A stretch of DNA of 64,000 nucleotides from Aphrocallistes beatrix (Eukaryota; Porifera; Hexactinellida; Sceptrulophora; Aphrocallistidae). The DNA is taken from assembly GCA_963281255.1 (NCBI GenBank), contig OY725490.1, forward strand, positions 6,944,001-7,008,000. Reading direction: 5' to 3'. A program made the translations under genes and the position numbers. This document shows positions 21,954-33,831 of this stretch, in pieces. Within the stretch, counting starts at the first letter, position 1. Every line of letters starts with the position of its first letter. The notes below the pieces were generated by a model. The model did no database searches, was not told the origin of the DNA, and worked only from the letters and a program-made list of their open reading frames with translations.

Positions 21954-24900
21954 TTAGTTGAGGCGTGACTTCTTACAGGGGGAGGGGGTCCTCCTAGGGG
22001 AGGGAGGGGGCTGGGTGTGCACGACTGACTTCATAAATGAGTGTGAGGGGTAAGGAATGGTGATGGGGCCCTTTCCCTTCCCAGTGGACAGAGAGATGAA
22101 GACCTGTTTAGAGGTCTGCTTCATGGCTTCATCTGGCTCCTCTGACTTGTTGCAAATAACACGATGTGTGAAGTGGTCAACAACGGAGGTGTTAGTGGGA
22201 ACAGGAGTGGCCTGAACCACACCCACAGAGGTCTTGCGTCCGGACTGCATCAGTTTAGAAATGTGCGCTGGAACCGGACTGTGAGTGGTGTAAGGTGCCG
22301 CTAGAGCGACAGAGTGTCTCCCCTCCCCCTCATTCCTCCCCTTGTTGAGAGAGGTGTCAATCTGGGAGTAGTGCTCCGCCATGTCGATGTTGTTCAGCGT
22401 CGTAGTGGCAGTTTGGTGGTCAGCTCGTGTCCTGCTCCTCTGAGGCTTGACACCTGTCTGCCTGGTGGGATGTTCCGGGAGCTCTGCGATGTTGTGCACT
22501 GCGTTGTTGATGCGCTGCTCTCTGAGGGAGACTGGCGCCTGTTTCAGCTGGCCCGCTGAGAACCCCGCCTCTAGGGAAGGGACATGGGCCGGAGGGGAGA
22601 AGGGGAGGATGCTGAGTTTGGAGTCCAGAGGAGACTTCTCTTTTGAGGAGGGGGCAGGGAGGAGAGGGTGTGTGGGAGTCTGTTTGGAGACGGGAAGGAA
22701 GGAGTGTGAGTGTTCCTTGGGAATCTCCAAGGAGAGTTTCTTGACATCAGGATCCTGATCTGAGAGGAGGGTGGGCTTGTTGGGAGAGGTGAGGAGGGGG
22801 AGATTAGGAGTGAGTTTAGGAGTGACTGGACTCTTCTCTAGCTCAGCTGGAACTGAGGGGACATGAGAAGTGGAGGGGACAGGGGGAATAGATGGAACGT
22901 AAGTGGGAACATTCTTTGAGGTGTGGACCGGTTTAGAGTTGTTTTTAAGTTGCTTCACCTGAGAAGTTGCCTGTTTGTGTTGCTTGGATTGGAACAGGAA
23001 ATCGATGTCTCTCCGAATGTCCTCAAGCTTGTTCGAGTCCTTCTGAGTGCCGTTAGTTCGCAGGTGGGGAGAGTTCGTGACGGGAGCAGAAGGAGTGGGT
23101 TTAGGTTTGTGCTGAGGAGGCTTGGGTTTGTGGAGAGAATGCGAGCTGTTGGAAGCAGATTGAGGATCGCTCATCTTCTGCTCTGACACGAAGCTAGTGT
23201 AGACCATGTTCTTAGGGTTCTGGGGCGGGATAGCTTTCGAGGTGGGCCAGAGAGCCTGTGAGGAGTTAGCATAACGACCCAATACAGCAGTAAGCTACTA
23301 CTACGTACAGCATGTTATCAATACTACCTGAGTGATGTCTCCCGCATTGTTTGCGGAGCTAACAGAGTTCCTCTGCTTGTGGGGAGGTGCACTCGCCTCC
23401 TTAGAATGTTCTGACAAGTATTGAGACAGGTAACTAGACGCAAACCCAGTGTACATAGCAGTGGGAACCTAGAAAGTGGAGGTTGTAGCATAGGCTCCTT
23501 CAGGTTAGGTGAGCATCTGGTTACCTTGGAAATTATGAGAGATGCCGGATTCTGCATTTGGCTGGCGTCAGACTCACAGTCGGACTGGTATCCGTCCTCT
23601 GGGGGCTTACACAGGGGACTGAACACCTCCATCCTCGCGTTGTTGAGGTGTGAAGGGATAGAGGAGAACCTGTGCCCAGGGACACACGCGTTCTCACGGG
23701 ACACGACGGGGAGGTGCTTGAGGAAGTCGTGTGAGAAGCTCTCAGCACTGGCACGGCCGCTCTTTGCGATGTCAGGCATCGAACTGTGAGCCCCGGAGAG
23801 AGGAGTGCTGGACTCTCTGGCTTTGCGCGCATTCCGCTCAGCTATCCGCTCCTACCGGGCGGATGTAGCTTTACGTGGAGCCGTGTCTATTTATAGTTTC
23901 AGATACTCACCCGCGAGAATACAGGGATGCCTCCGTTCCTGTTCTTGTACTTGGCAGCAGACGCAGAGGTCTGATTCTGGTTGGCGAATGCAGCCTCATT
24001 CAGTGCAGATCCGTAGCTGGAGTACTCTTTCGTGCTTTTTAACACCTCAGACGCACCTTCTTTCCGTCTGGTGCGCGCATGGAGGGACAGAGCGTAGCCG
24101 TCAGCTGATTTGGGCCCGAGTTGAGCTGCTCCGTCAGCTTCTGTCACTGAGGGAGCGCAGAATAAGGTAGAATCGGGGTATGGGGAAAGAGGGAATGGCG
24201 CGTTGGATACCTGTAATGGTTGCAGTAGTAAGCTTCGCCTTCACGCGTCTCCTCCTGTCCTTGTTCTTGTTCCGACTCCGCTTGGACTTCCGCTTCTTCT
24301 TCACGCGCTTCTTGTTCAGCGCCTTGCACTGGGCGGGAGTTCCGTCCGACACAGAACTGTCACTACCCCCGTCGCTCTCAGAATCCAGAGACAACTCATC
24401 CAGAAGATCCAACTCGTCCAGAGGGTCTCTGTCAGAGGGAGGGGAGGGCTTTCCTTGTTTCTCCAGTTTCTGCAAGACCTATCAGCCAACAGCTAAACAC
24501 AGCTGATCCTAGCGAGCGTGAAATGGAGGTAGTGGAGTACCTGCAGCCTCAGGAGGTCCAGGATCTCCTCCAGCACCTTCTCCCTCTTGTAGGGGTCTGG
24601 GTCGAAATAGTCCAGGAACGTGTCGCACAGCTGATGTCCCATCTCTTCGAGATCGCAGGGTCTGAAGTAGCAGGACGCTAGCTTGCCCATGCTGCTCCCA
24701 CAGAAGCTCGCCTCCATGGTGAAGCTGTTCTTCACGTTGTAGTCTTTCCAGATTGCGATACGCCCGCAGCCCTCCTTGTACTTCTGAACTTTGAACCGCG
24801 AAGACCTGACACAGGACAGGACAGGGCAGTCACACAGTGGCATGGAAGGGAGGAGAGCGAGGGACATACCTGTAAGAGAAGAGGTGGGGCGCATTCTTAT

Positions 24901-26781
24901 TCAGCATGAAAGGAAGAACTCTAGCTTGAATGTGTCCCAGGAGGGACCCTGTTTCTATCTGAGCCGCTCCCTGTCCTCTCCTGTCGTCGCAGCCGTACAT
25001 GAATATATTCTGCTTCCTCGAGTGTCCGTGGAGGTCGCAGTAGACCAGCACCTCTCTCTCCTGGCTCAGCTTGCGCAGCATCTGTCTCAGGTGGAAGATG
25101 ACGGGGAAGAACTCCTTCATGCTGGAGAGCTTGTTGTACTGCCGGTTCAGGTCGCAGCCGGAAAGCGAGCACCGGTAGTTCCCTACGATCACCCCGTCCG
25201 GATTCAGCATCGGGACGATCTTGAATACGAAGATGTTCCGCAGTAGGTTGGCATCCGGATTGTCCGGGTCTGTCAGGAAGTCGATCACGCCCTTCATCAT
25301 GAAACTTGAGTTCGTCTCTCCTGTGTACGCGGGCAACCGTGACAGGAATGGTAACAGACATTTGGGATTGACAGGTGTTCTCACCTGGATGCACGCGAGC
25401 TGAGATGACGACGGCGCGCTTTGCCTTCATCTCAGCTGGAGAAGGAGAGGGGTTGGTGATGGTGAGCAGGTGCACCATGTTCCCCGCCAGAGAGGTGCAG
25501 AGCAGCTTCTGTCGGCAGATCTTGGAGCGGAGAGGACAGCTGTGGAGTTTGTCCAGGTAAGCCTGCAGGTGCGAGTAGGTGTAAGGGTAGCAGTGTGCGA
25601 AGTAGCAGGTGTCCTCTGCGTGCGGAAATTCACAGGTCCAGGAGAGGCTGTAGTGACTCTTCTCCTTGGTGGACTTCTCGGACACCCTGTACTTGAGGTG
25701 GTTCTTGTAGTAGAACACATTCTCCCCGTGGGGGGTCCAGCCTACGGACAGATTTAGAATACCATTGTGACACCTCAGATAGGTTTAGAGGGAATAGTCA
25801 CCTGAGTTGGAGTCAGCAGTCTCCTTCTCCGAGTAGAGCAGCGGCCTCAAGCCTTCCCCGTAGAGGGAGGCGGGCTTGAACAGGTTCATGATCACGAACC
25901 GATACCTGACTCCAGGCAGCATGTTCTGCACCTGGAAGAAGAACCACTGCGCGTACTTGCCCGTGTACAGGTCGTGCTGCAGGTACAGCTCGTACTCGTG
26001 CTCTCCCACTTGGTTAGCTTTCCTCAGATTTCCACTCTCGAACCGCGCCTCGAACTTGAGAGTGCGGTCCTGCAGAATGAAGCTGCGGGAGGGCGCCTGC
26101 TCGAAGCTGTGGCTGGCGCCTATCCGCGACTTTGTGAAGCACTTCTCCTTGCTGGAGCAGTTGTGGTACCGGTACACCACGTGTCTCTCCGCCTCCTCTG
26201 GGATGGGCGAGGTGTCAAGGGGAGTGTCAGCTTTCTTGATCTTGATGGGTTCGGAATGTGAGGTGGGCAGAAGTTTAGACAGCGGAATATCAATCGACTC
26301 AACTTCTTTAGGCCATCTCGGGAGAGAAGGTCGGTCGCTCTCTCGCTTGTGTGAGATGTTGGAGGAGAAGGGAGCTCTAAGACTAGGCACCAGGCGTCCT
26401 TCCACTTCTTGATACACGATCTATAGAGATGCGTCAGGCCGTGCATGAGCATTACACGTACAATCTGAGGAGTACCTGGGTAGTGGTACGGAGCTGCTTC
26501 CATGCAAACAAGGCATCATTGTCCTGGGAGGTCTCCCCTCTCAGGGTGTCCGCCCGTTTGCTGGTGCTGGCATTAGCGTTAGCAGAACTCGCGACGGAAG
26601 TTGCCTGGGTGTGCAGAATCCCGTAGGCGTACAGCTGTCTCCTTATATAGTCCTGAGACAAGTCTCTGTCGATCTCCTTAGAGAAGCTCTTGAACTTGCT
26701 GGTGGGAGAAGTGACCGGGTTCGTCTCGAGAAGGGGGTTTCTCGCTGTGGACGCTGTGGAACTTAGCATTACACCATTCAA
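21954..26781 (-). CDS. AGBL2: Cytosolic carboxypeptidase, AGBL2/AGBL3 type (tubulin deglutamylase family)
   Basis: Ten exons by frame: 26476-26781, 25802-26420, 25385-25741, 24870-25320, 24541-24805, 24211-24478, 23911-24146, 23525-23851, 23328-23468 and 21954-23255, giving about 1,423 residues; introns are 55-72 bases. The CCP-specific N-domain (about 200-370) leads into an M14 peptidase domain. Visible are the zinc ligands HPGE and the His in CDLHGHSRK, the substrate-binding NPDGV and CDLNRQ motifs, and the catalytic Glu in FTMEASFCG. FPHAEDTCYFAHCYPYTYS is typical of AGBL2/3. The enzyme removes glutamates from tubulin tails in cilia. The last five exons encode a low-complexity Ser/Pro/Lys-rich tail of about 750 residues, which I join by open-frame splicing only; its sequence is not recognised. 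The 3' exons could belong to a separate gene, but no stop intervenes. Confidence 0.9.
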
Positions 26782-27569
26782 GCAGCTAATTGCTAGTAAC
26801 CAAGGATTCTAACGACTAGTAAAAAAGCAGATTTAGAGAACACTTCTATTTTCAAGTAACTAGCTCTTATAAGTATCAATGAATAAGCTGACATAGGCGT
26901 TTATTTTAGTATTGGACAAATATTGTAAAGTAAATTGTTATTACATATACGTATATAGAAATGTGGTTTCTGTGTGCGATGGCATACCAGGAAGATTGCT
27001 TTCGTGTTGAAACTACCTCTAAGTTTCCAAACTCACCAACTTTGTCTCCATTCTTCTTCACAGATCAGATTGCGCCCATACAATCATGACGAAGCAGAAA
27101 AGTAGCTTCCTTAGACATCTTTTCCATTCTAATTGGTGGGCTACAAATGAGGCGGAGTTAATGTAAAGGATTGATTTCACTATTATTGAGGCATTCTAAA
27201 GGCAGCACAAATGAGCAACCTCTCTTAGCCAATATCCCATTACTCTAATTAACAATCATTTCGTTCATAAATCGATGTTAAAAGAAATGCATCTCTACAA
27301 AATCGTGAAAATCAATTGCTTCATTAAAAATGCCATCATTCAGTGTCAGGTGGTAATTGCACTTTTTCTTGTTAAAATACGTTTGATTGTTGACATCAGG
27401 CGCCAATCTCTCAAAGTGATAAGAGCCGACGTAATGAAGTAGAAGAGTGATATCTGTCAGTGATCAGACCTTGTCTAAGTGTAACGCTTGCCTGGCTAGT
27501 CCTCGATGGACTCATCCAGCACGTGGTAAGCGGAGGAGATGGGTGTGTCCACAGGCATCTAGAGATACA
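26782..27569. other. Intergenic, AT-rich, no gene seen
   Basis: About 788 bases separate the carboxypeptidase start from the NF-YC stop. AT-rich, with no open frame of note and no recognised RNA gene or element. It should carry the carboxypeptidase promoter and the NF-YC 3' untranslated region. Confidence 0.6.
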
Positions 27570-29048
27570 TTACATGGATAAGGGTACAGGAATGTCCTTG
27601 TTCCGCAGAACTAGCAATGATACCTTTCCATGCGGGAGACAGCTAGGGTCTCCTGGGTGCTCCAGTGGGGACAGCAGAGATGCCCCATCTAGGAACAAGT
27701 TGTTGTTAGAAAAGTTGAAGTTACTCGGCAGGACGTAGCCCTGATGCTGCGGGTGCGAAGAAGCGGGAGGTAGGAGGTTCTCTTCTAGGTCTGCGTCAGA
27801 GGGAGACATGTCTGGCTCTGCTCCCATCTCCCCCAGTTCTAACTATACAGCAAATAACGCAGCTGATAAGTTGATAGTAAACAGGTGATACCTACCATTT
27901 CCTGAGGAGGCGTCACTTCCTCGGGAGATCCCTCCCGCTGTAGTTGCTGTTGCTGCAGGTACTCCAGCAGGCTACGTCGAGACGTTCCCATCAGCTGAGT
28001 GATCTGGGTCTGTATGTCCTGGGAGCTGGCGCTGCAATCTCCGTCCTTGGCTTCTAGGATATTCTCGAGGTACTGGAGCAGCACTTGGTGCTGTAGCAGC
28101 TGCTGCTGGATCAGTAGCTGGATCTCCACTTCCGGTCGTATGTCTTCAGCTGACAACACACGATGATATGAAGATTGCGTGTCGTATCTTGTAACGAAGT
28201 AACGCACCATTCTTCCAGGATTCCTGAAGCTTCTCCTCCTGCGCTATCTGCTTACGCAGCAGCTCCATGCACGCCTTGATTTGGTCCTCAGACAAGAACA
28301 AGCTCTGAGCTGGACCAGGCTCAACGTCTGCCTCCCCTCCTTCTATTTTGGATCTGTGCTGCTTGGGGACTGCGCGGGGTTTAGAGATCTTGCTGTGACA
28401 GCTGTCATCTCTCGGGACTATGTCAATCAAGAAGTCGTACATCTCGTCCTCGCCCAGTGCTTTGGCTATGTCGCTCTTCTACAAGCATCGAGCTAGCACT
28501 ACAGTCATCCAGTGAAACGTAACTACACGCATGACGCCTGAGAATCGTACCTGAAGCGTTTTCCTCTTAGCGTCTTCTGTGTGCAGCCAAGCCTTGAGCG
28601 TCAGCTCCTCTATGAACATGGTGGCTGCCTTTGAGAAGAGGAGAGGCACCTCGCTGGAGATCATCTTGACATTCTCGTCTAGCTTCATTATCTTCTTGAT
28701 GCGGGCTAGAGGGAGCTCGGGGGTCGCTCTCAGGTCTTCTTCTGTCAGACTCTCCATTGCCGCGTTCTGTTTCTCCCAATACGTGCTAGAGAAGGGTCAG
28801 GTGTACAGGGTACACTGAAAGGATCCATAGATGGAAGGCCGACTCAATAACTACCGTATCGCCTCTTCGACTATACTCCGAGTGTCCAACTCTTCCCCCG
28901 AGCTGTCATCATCTCCAGGAGCAAGAGTCTCATCCAGAGCAGGTGTCGCCACCTGGTTGACTTCTGCCGCAACATCCAAGTCATCTGGTGGGATACAGGG
29001 CGCTCCTCTCGGCTTTTTACCTCGCTTCCCTGCTAACTTAGATGCCAT
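27570..29048 (-). CDS. NFYC: Nuclear transcription factor Y subunit gamma
   Basis: Five exons, 28855-29048, 28551-28785, 28208-28478, 27896-28149 and 27570-27842, give about 408 residues; introns are 53-72 bases. The histone-fold domain (about 85-165) is highly conserved: [40 protein letters not shown], and [14 protein letters not shown] Gln-rich region follows ([23 protein letters not shown]), as in NF-YC activation domains. NF-YC pairs with NF-YB and binds CCAAT boxes with NF-YA. The fifth exon, ending PVPLSM, is placed by frame and a CTGTATAG acceptor and is the least certain. The gene starts 156 bases after MANF ends on the same strand. Confidence 0.93.
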
Positions 29049-29204
29049 GGGTGCTAAGCTTGTGAAAGATCACAGCAAATGATATCACTCAATCTCTTTA
29101 ATTAGAAAGCAGATAGACAATATTAGAATTATCTCATCTACTTGCAAAACATATTGACTAGAATACAATTACCCTAAACAGCAATTACGAGCAGTAGCGC
29201 TGTG

Positions 29205-29723
29205 TCATAGCTCTTCGTGCCGAGGCAGTAGGAGCTTGACACGCTCTACGAAGTCCGGTTTCTCAACACAGCCGGGACAGCTCTCTCCCCACCCACTCAG
29301 GATCTTCCTCAGCTCCCGTATCCTCAGTTTGCTCAGGTCTGTGTTCTTGAAATCGATTTTCTTGTCATATTTCAGTTCGCATATCTGCTCGTCCATCTTC
29401 TTCAACTTCTCGCAAATCTTCTCGGGAGGAACGCTAGACAGTAATGGCCTCACTATCTCCATCACGATTCCGGTAGGAGCGTCCTCTGTGGCTCCGATGT
29501 AGTAACAGAATCTGTTCTCCTTCTCTTTCGCCTTCTTACATTTTCCGAATAGAAACGTCTTCATGGCGTCCTGTCCACTGATCCCCTCGGAGGAGGCGGC
29601 CTCAGAGAGCTGACCGAGGAATTGGATGCACACGTCACAGTCCCCCTCCCTCAGCTTACAGAGAGAGGAGGGGGCGTGGGTCAGGAGGAGGAGGAGGGGG
29701 AGGAGAGTGGATATAAACAACAT
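29205..29723 (-). CDS. MANF: MANF/CDNF-type neurotrophic and ER-stress factor
   Basis: Single exon, 172 residues. The start is the ATG at 29723; the frame is open two codons further, but with no ATG. A signal peptide (LFISTLLPLLLLLTHAPSSL) precedes the saposin-like N-domain with its conserved cysteines (GDCDVCIQFLGQL, FLFGKCKKAKEKENRFCYYI, EKICEKLKKMDEQICELKYD). The SAP-like C-domain has the CxxC-type motif ESCPGC (human CKGC). The C-terminus RHEEL is a plausible KDEL-receptor retrieval signal, like RTDL in human MANF. MANF is an ER-resident, stress-induced, secretable protein. A textbook acceptor, TTTTTTACAG, ends 14 bases before the ATG. Confidence 0.96.
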   Translation of the reverse strand: MLFISTLLPLLLLLTHAPSSLCKLREGDCDVCIQFLGQLSEAASSEGISGQDAMKTFLFGKCKKAKEKENRFCYYIGATEDAPTGIVMEIVRPLLSSVPPEKICEKLKKMDEQICELKYDKKIDFKNTDLSKLRIRELRKILSGWGESCPGCVEKPDFVERVKLLLPRHEEL

Positions 29724-29932
29724 TATCAAGCTAAGCTCTGTAAAAAATAAATTATATACAACCTCTTCTTCATTTAATAAGTAGAGTTTAATGAAATAAA
29801 CTAGCCAATCAGATTATGACAACAAATAGCTGAGAATGCAAGCATGGAAGAGATTAGGAGACAAATTTTAACATGTAAGTACATCTCGTGAAGTGATCGG
29901 GTAGTATGAGGGGATAGGAGGAGATGGGACAC

Positions 29933-31443
29933 TCAGTCGATCGAGAGGAGAGGGTTCCAGAGAGTACTCTTCCCCATTGGTCCCTTCACCGCAAGACTGC
30001 AAGAGACCACCTCACCAAGACACAAGGGTACCGCTTCAGGTCGAGTATCAGGGCTAGGGTCGCTCTTGGTGAGAACTGTCGCGGGAGGAGAAAGGGAGGA
30101 GGCAGATTCCTCCTTGATGTCATCTAGTGCTTGGGTGGCCTGGGGAAGAGGTGTCTGTTTGGGAGGAGGGAGGGGCAGTGGGAGTGAGGGGAGACTCTTG
30201 GAACTGTCCGCCGTAGGAGAAACCTTCTTAGCTCGAGGGATGGGAGTACGAGGCAGCTGTTCCAGCTGCGCACAGAAGTTAGAGAAGAGAGCGGAGAAAT
30301 CGACGAAGTCTGACCTCTCCATGAACCTTTGAGCCTCCAGCTCGTGTCTCTTGGAGTGGGCGAGCATGGTGTGCATCTGGTCGCGAGTTGATCGCACCTC
30401 CAGAACTGCGGAATTTGACACCTGTGATCTCTCCTCCACACGGAACGAGTCAGGGGCGAGTAGATTTGTGAGTGAGTGCAGCTTGGGGGGTCTGTTAGCC
30501 TCAACAGCCCGCTCTATCTCAGATAGGATGTCCTCTGTCCAGCAGGGAGGAGGGGGCGAGCTGTCGAGGGGCGGGAGGTGGGAACAGGTCTCTTGTTGGC
30601 CGGTTATAGCCCAAGTGTTCGTGAGCTCCGACTCCTCCTCTCTGACAGGGGATACGCTAGCGGGGACGAAAGGGGGTAAAGTGGGAGGAGAGAGGATCTT
30701 GTTTCTGTCCCCAGCGAGCATGGTGCTCCAGAAGGTCTCGTGGTCTACCTTACTCCTGAGCAGTCCCTGCTTCCGCATCTTGCACTCCACTTCCACGATC
30801 TTGTAGAAGATGGAGGTGTGCACTCGCTGGAGGAAAGCGTTGTCGTTTTTCAGCTGGGACCTGAAGGCTCGGGGTTTCTGTGCGAGTCTGACTCTTCGCT
30901 CTCTCCGCTCCCTCCTGCGACAGCTCTCCTCCCACCGCCGGTCCGTCCGCCGCTGCACCTCCAGCTGTCCCTTCACGTGTCGCTGCAGCGCCTCTAGGTG
31001 GAGGTGTTTGTAGTACTCGTGCAGCGGCTTCCAGTCGCTCAGCTGTTCGGACAGGGGCTTGTACCCACGCCCAGCTGATCTAGTGAGAACAGCTGTTATT
31101 CAGTAACGCACCTAGTTCCTCTCTAAGGGCTAGAATGACACGCATACCTCAATGGCACTTCTGTATCTGGGAGAGAGATGGTCTCAGAATGGGATGGGCC
31201 TCCCTTCATTCTCACAGCCGGATGAGAAAGGGTCTCTTTAGCAGAAGTACTCGTAAGGATCTGTGAGGGTTCATTTGTTGTGGGAGGAGCCAGGGGGCGG
31301 GTGTGAGGAGGGGGTGAGGGGTGGAGGGTAGGAATGTCAGTTTGGGACTGGAAATGCTCCGTCAGAGAAACCAGACGGGACCTGATGGTCTCCAGGTGCA
31401 TCTGCAGAGCATCCAGCATCAGGTCGCACTCCGCATCCGACAT
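29933..31443 (-). CDS. Uncharacterised Arg-rich helical protein
   Basis: Two exons, 31148-31443 and 29933-31079, give 480 residues, joined by a 68-base GT-AG intron in frame. I do not recognise a family. The N-terminus (SDAECDLMLDALQMHLETIR) is helical and acidic, followed by a Pro/Ser/Thr-rich linker. Residues about 105-215 form a strongly basic helical region (HLEALQRHVKGQLEVQRR, RWEESCRRRERRERRVRLAQ) that may be coiled coil. The C-terminal half is Pro/Ser-rich with a second conserved-looking helix (RFMERSDFVDFSALFSNFCA). It sits 102 bases after SART1 on the same strand, with a TTTACTAAC branch-point-like motif and an AG shortly before its ATG. Splicing and length support a real gene; function is unknown. 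Confidence 0.75.
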
Positions 31444-31545
31444 TTCACTCTAGTCTAATAGCACTCACAGTTAGTAAATATAGCTAAGTACACTGACAAT
31501 GGAATTTAATTATCTTCAATTAATTCAGTTTGGAATATAACACAA

Positions 31546-33831
31546 TCATTTCCTCCCTTTGGTCAGTCCCCCCTGTAGACCAACGGAGCTGGCCTCCAGT
31601 GAGTGCTGCCCTCCCGAGAGGATCAGGTAGGGGATTCCAGATGTCTCCATTTTCCTGGTTGCCATTGCGACAGTGTTGAGAGGCGTGTCAAAAGAATTCA
31701 TCTTCATCATCGACAGTTCGTCCTCTGCCTTCTTAATCCGTCGCTCTGTCTTCATCTTCCCAGACCCCTTACCGTGGAACACATGAGACATCCGCCTGAA
31801 GGCCTCCTTCTGCGAAAGTTCCCGCCCCAAGTCATCCACGTACTCCAGCTTAATCTCAGGGACGTAGGACTTCAAGTCAGGGAATGAGTCTCTATCTCGA
31901 TACTCATTCCTGTCCCTGTCTCCCTTCAACCTATCTCTATCCCTATCTCTGTCCCTGCCTCGGTCCCTATCCCTATCTCTGTCTCTGTCTCGGTCTCCTG
32001 GTCTGCCCTGCTTGTCCGTCAGAGAATAGTTGTGAGCTGAGATGTCGTTCTTGTCTTTAGGGTTAGCTATCGCATCGGTGTATCCGGCGGACTTGGACTT
32101 CTTTTCAATGAATCCTTTCCTCTCGGCCAGCAGCAGAGCCGAGGTGAGAGAGTGAGACACGATCGGCTCCGCATCGAAATAGTTGTCTCTATCCTCTTCG
32201 CTCTTGACACGTCCCTTTTGCTCCTCCCCATTCTTCAGCTCCTTCCATCCTTCCTTCTCTCCGTCCGATCCTGTGTCCATGTCATCCTCCGACTCAGACC
32301 TCATCTTGCTGTCGCCCTGTGTCCGCCTGGAGAGGTTGCTGGCGCCACTGCTGGGGTGGGTGTTGAGGGAGCGGACGAATTCTTGAGTGCTGTCGAATAT
32401 CATCCCGCTAGGGATCGGATCCTCAGTTCGGGCGCTGGGCGGCTGAGAGAGGTGGAGAGTCTGCTTGGCGATGGCGGCCGCTCTCTCTACGGGGTCCATC
32501 TGCTTCCTGGAGAAGGCGCTCTCCCTCAAACGGCGGATGCGCTCCTTGGCGCTGGAAAGAGCAGCTTCATCAGCTGAAGGGAGAAGAGGTGTTGTGACGT
32601 CATCCCCTTCTGTCATGGCTGGGCCCACCAGTTCTTCACTCTTCACCTTTCTACCTCTGAAGGCCATTGAAGGGGGTTCATGGGGAGAGGCGTCCCTCTC
32701 AGGCTGCTCCCTAGATCCCATGTCCGCGGGGAGAGGCTGTGGAGGAGCGGAGTCGGAGAGGAGCTCTTCTGCTCGTAAATGGACCACTTTCCGTCGCTTC
32801 TTTATCTTTCGGAACTTCTCTGCGATTTCCTCTGACGTCATCACCTGAGTAGCAAATTTGTGCTCCATGTTCAGGTCCACTTCTCTCTTACCCAGCTGAG
32901 ACAGGAGTTCTTCCCGCTTCGAACTAGCCAGCTGGCTGCAGCTGTTGATGTCCAACTGTCCGTCCGTGGACAGGTGGAAAGACTGCGTTTTCACGCCTGA
33001 GATCTCATCATCGTACTTGGAGAGGACGTTAGAGGAAGAGATGTCACCTCTCAGAGCTCTCTCCACACTCTCCAGCTCTCCCCCCTCTCCCAGCGTGTCC
33101 TCATAAGGATCGTACCCTTTCATCTTCCCCTTCATCTCTCGATTCCTGCTAGCCATGTCCTGGTCAAGCATCGTAGGGTTCTGTAGCGTCTCTTCCCCCT
33201 CTTCATCTAGGACCGCTCTGTCCTGGAGTGTCAGGATCGTGTACTCCCCCTCCTTGAACCCGTCCAGACTGTGACCTACCTTCATTCCCTTCAAATCCGT
33301 ACTCAGGTACCTGTTCCCACTAATGCCCCCTCTCTCCTCCGCCGCTTCCTTTTCCTTCTGAGTCTGTTCCAGGGTTCGGCTGTGCTCCACCCAGGCACTG
33401 ACGTCATCAAGATCGTCAGTGGCTGTGTTTCCTTCGGGAGTCGGTAAGTCGGTGTGTCGACTCAACTTCTTCTCTCTGAGCATCTGCTTCAGCAGGAGAG
33501 TTCGCTGCGTACCTTCAGAACTGACATCAGTGGCGAAGGTGTCAGGTTGGTTAGAGGTGTCAGGTTGGTTAGGGGTCCTGTTGCGCTCGGAGATGTCTTC
33601 TTTGTGACGTTTGGATGTTTTGTGCTTCGAAGGGGAAGGAGATCTACGGGAGCGTTTGGTAGAAGTAGCGTGATGAGGAGAGGGTCTTCTCGAATGTTCA
33701 GACTTTCTCTGAGGAGACTTTTTTCCTTCGGACCTGTGCTTGCGACTGGACCTAGAACTGGTGGCGACGGGACTCGAGCTGTCTCTGGAGTGGTGACGGC
33801 GCCCCTTACGTCGAGTTTCGCGGGAACTCAT
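31546..33831 (-). CDS. SART1: U4/U6.U5 tri-snRNP-associated protein 1 (Snu66/SART1)
   Basis: Single exon, 761 residues, close to the human length of 800. The N-terminus is Arg/Ser-rich (RS-type). The SART1 core follows: GHSLDGFKEGEYTILTLQD, KMKGYDPYEDT and KYDDEISGVKTQSFHL. The conserved C-terminal block is AEDELSMMKMNSFDTPLNTV and TSGIPYLILSGGQ. SART1 is part of the U4/U6.U5 tri-snRNP and is needed to assemble the active spliceosome. A run of alternating Arg-Asp (about residues 605-640) is an added low-complexity insertion. A TTTTTCTCATTAG acceptor-like site lies about 27 bases before the start codon. Confidence 0.95.
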   Translation of the reverse strand: MSSRETRRKGRRHHSRDSSSPVATSSRSSRKHRSEGKKSPQRKSEHSRRPSPHHATSTKRSRRSPSPSKHKTSKRHKEDISERNRTPNQPDTSNQPDTFATDVSSEGTQRTLLLKQMLREKKLSRHTDLPTPEGNTATDDLDDVSAWVEHSRTLEQTQKEKEAAEERGGISGNRYLSTDLKGMKVGHSLDGFKEGEYTILTLQDRAVLDEEGEETLQNPTMLDQDMASRNREMKGKMKGYDPYEDTLGEGGELESVERALRGDISSSNVLSKYDDEISGVKTQSFHLSTDGQLDINSCSQLASSKREELLSQLGKREVDLNMEHKFATQVMTSEEIAEKFRKIKKRRKVVHLRAEELLSDSAPPQPLPADMGSREQPERDASPHEPPSMAFRGRKVKSEELVGPAMTEGDDVTTPLLPSADEAALSSAKERIRRLRESAFSRKQMDPVERAAAIAKQTLHLSQPPSARTEDPIPSGMIFDSTQEFVRSLNTHPSSGASNLSRRTQGDSKMRSESEDDMDTGSDGEKEGWKELKNGEEQKGRVKSEEDRDNYFDAEPIVSHSLTSALLLAERKGFIEKKSKSAGYTDAIANPKDKNDISAHNYSLTDKQGRPGDRDRDRDRDRDRGRDRDRDRDRLKGDRDRNEYRDRDSFPDLKSYVPEIKLEYVDDLGRELSQKEAFRRMSHVFHGKGSGKMKTERRIKKAEDELSMMKMNSFDTPLNTVAMATRKMETSGIPYLILSGGQHSLEASSVGLQGGLTKGRK
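31905..32010 (-). repeat. Arg-Asp coding microsatellite in SART1
   Basis: Hexanucleotide-like runs of alternating Arg and Asp codons, interrupted by Gly-Arg and Leu-Lys-Gly. RD/RE runs are common in splicing factors. Length is likely to vary between individuals. Boundaries are approximate. Confidence 0.8.
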
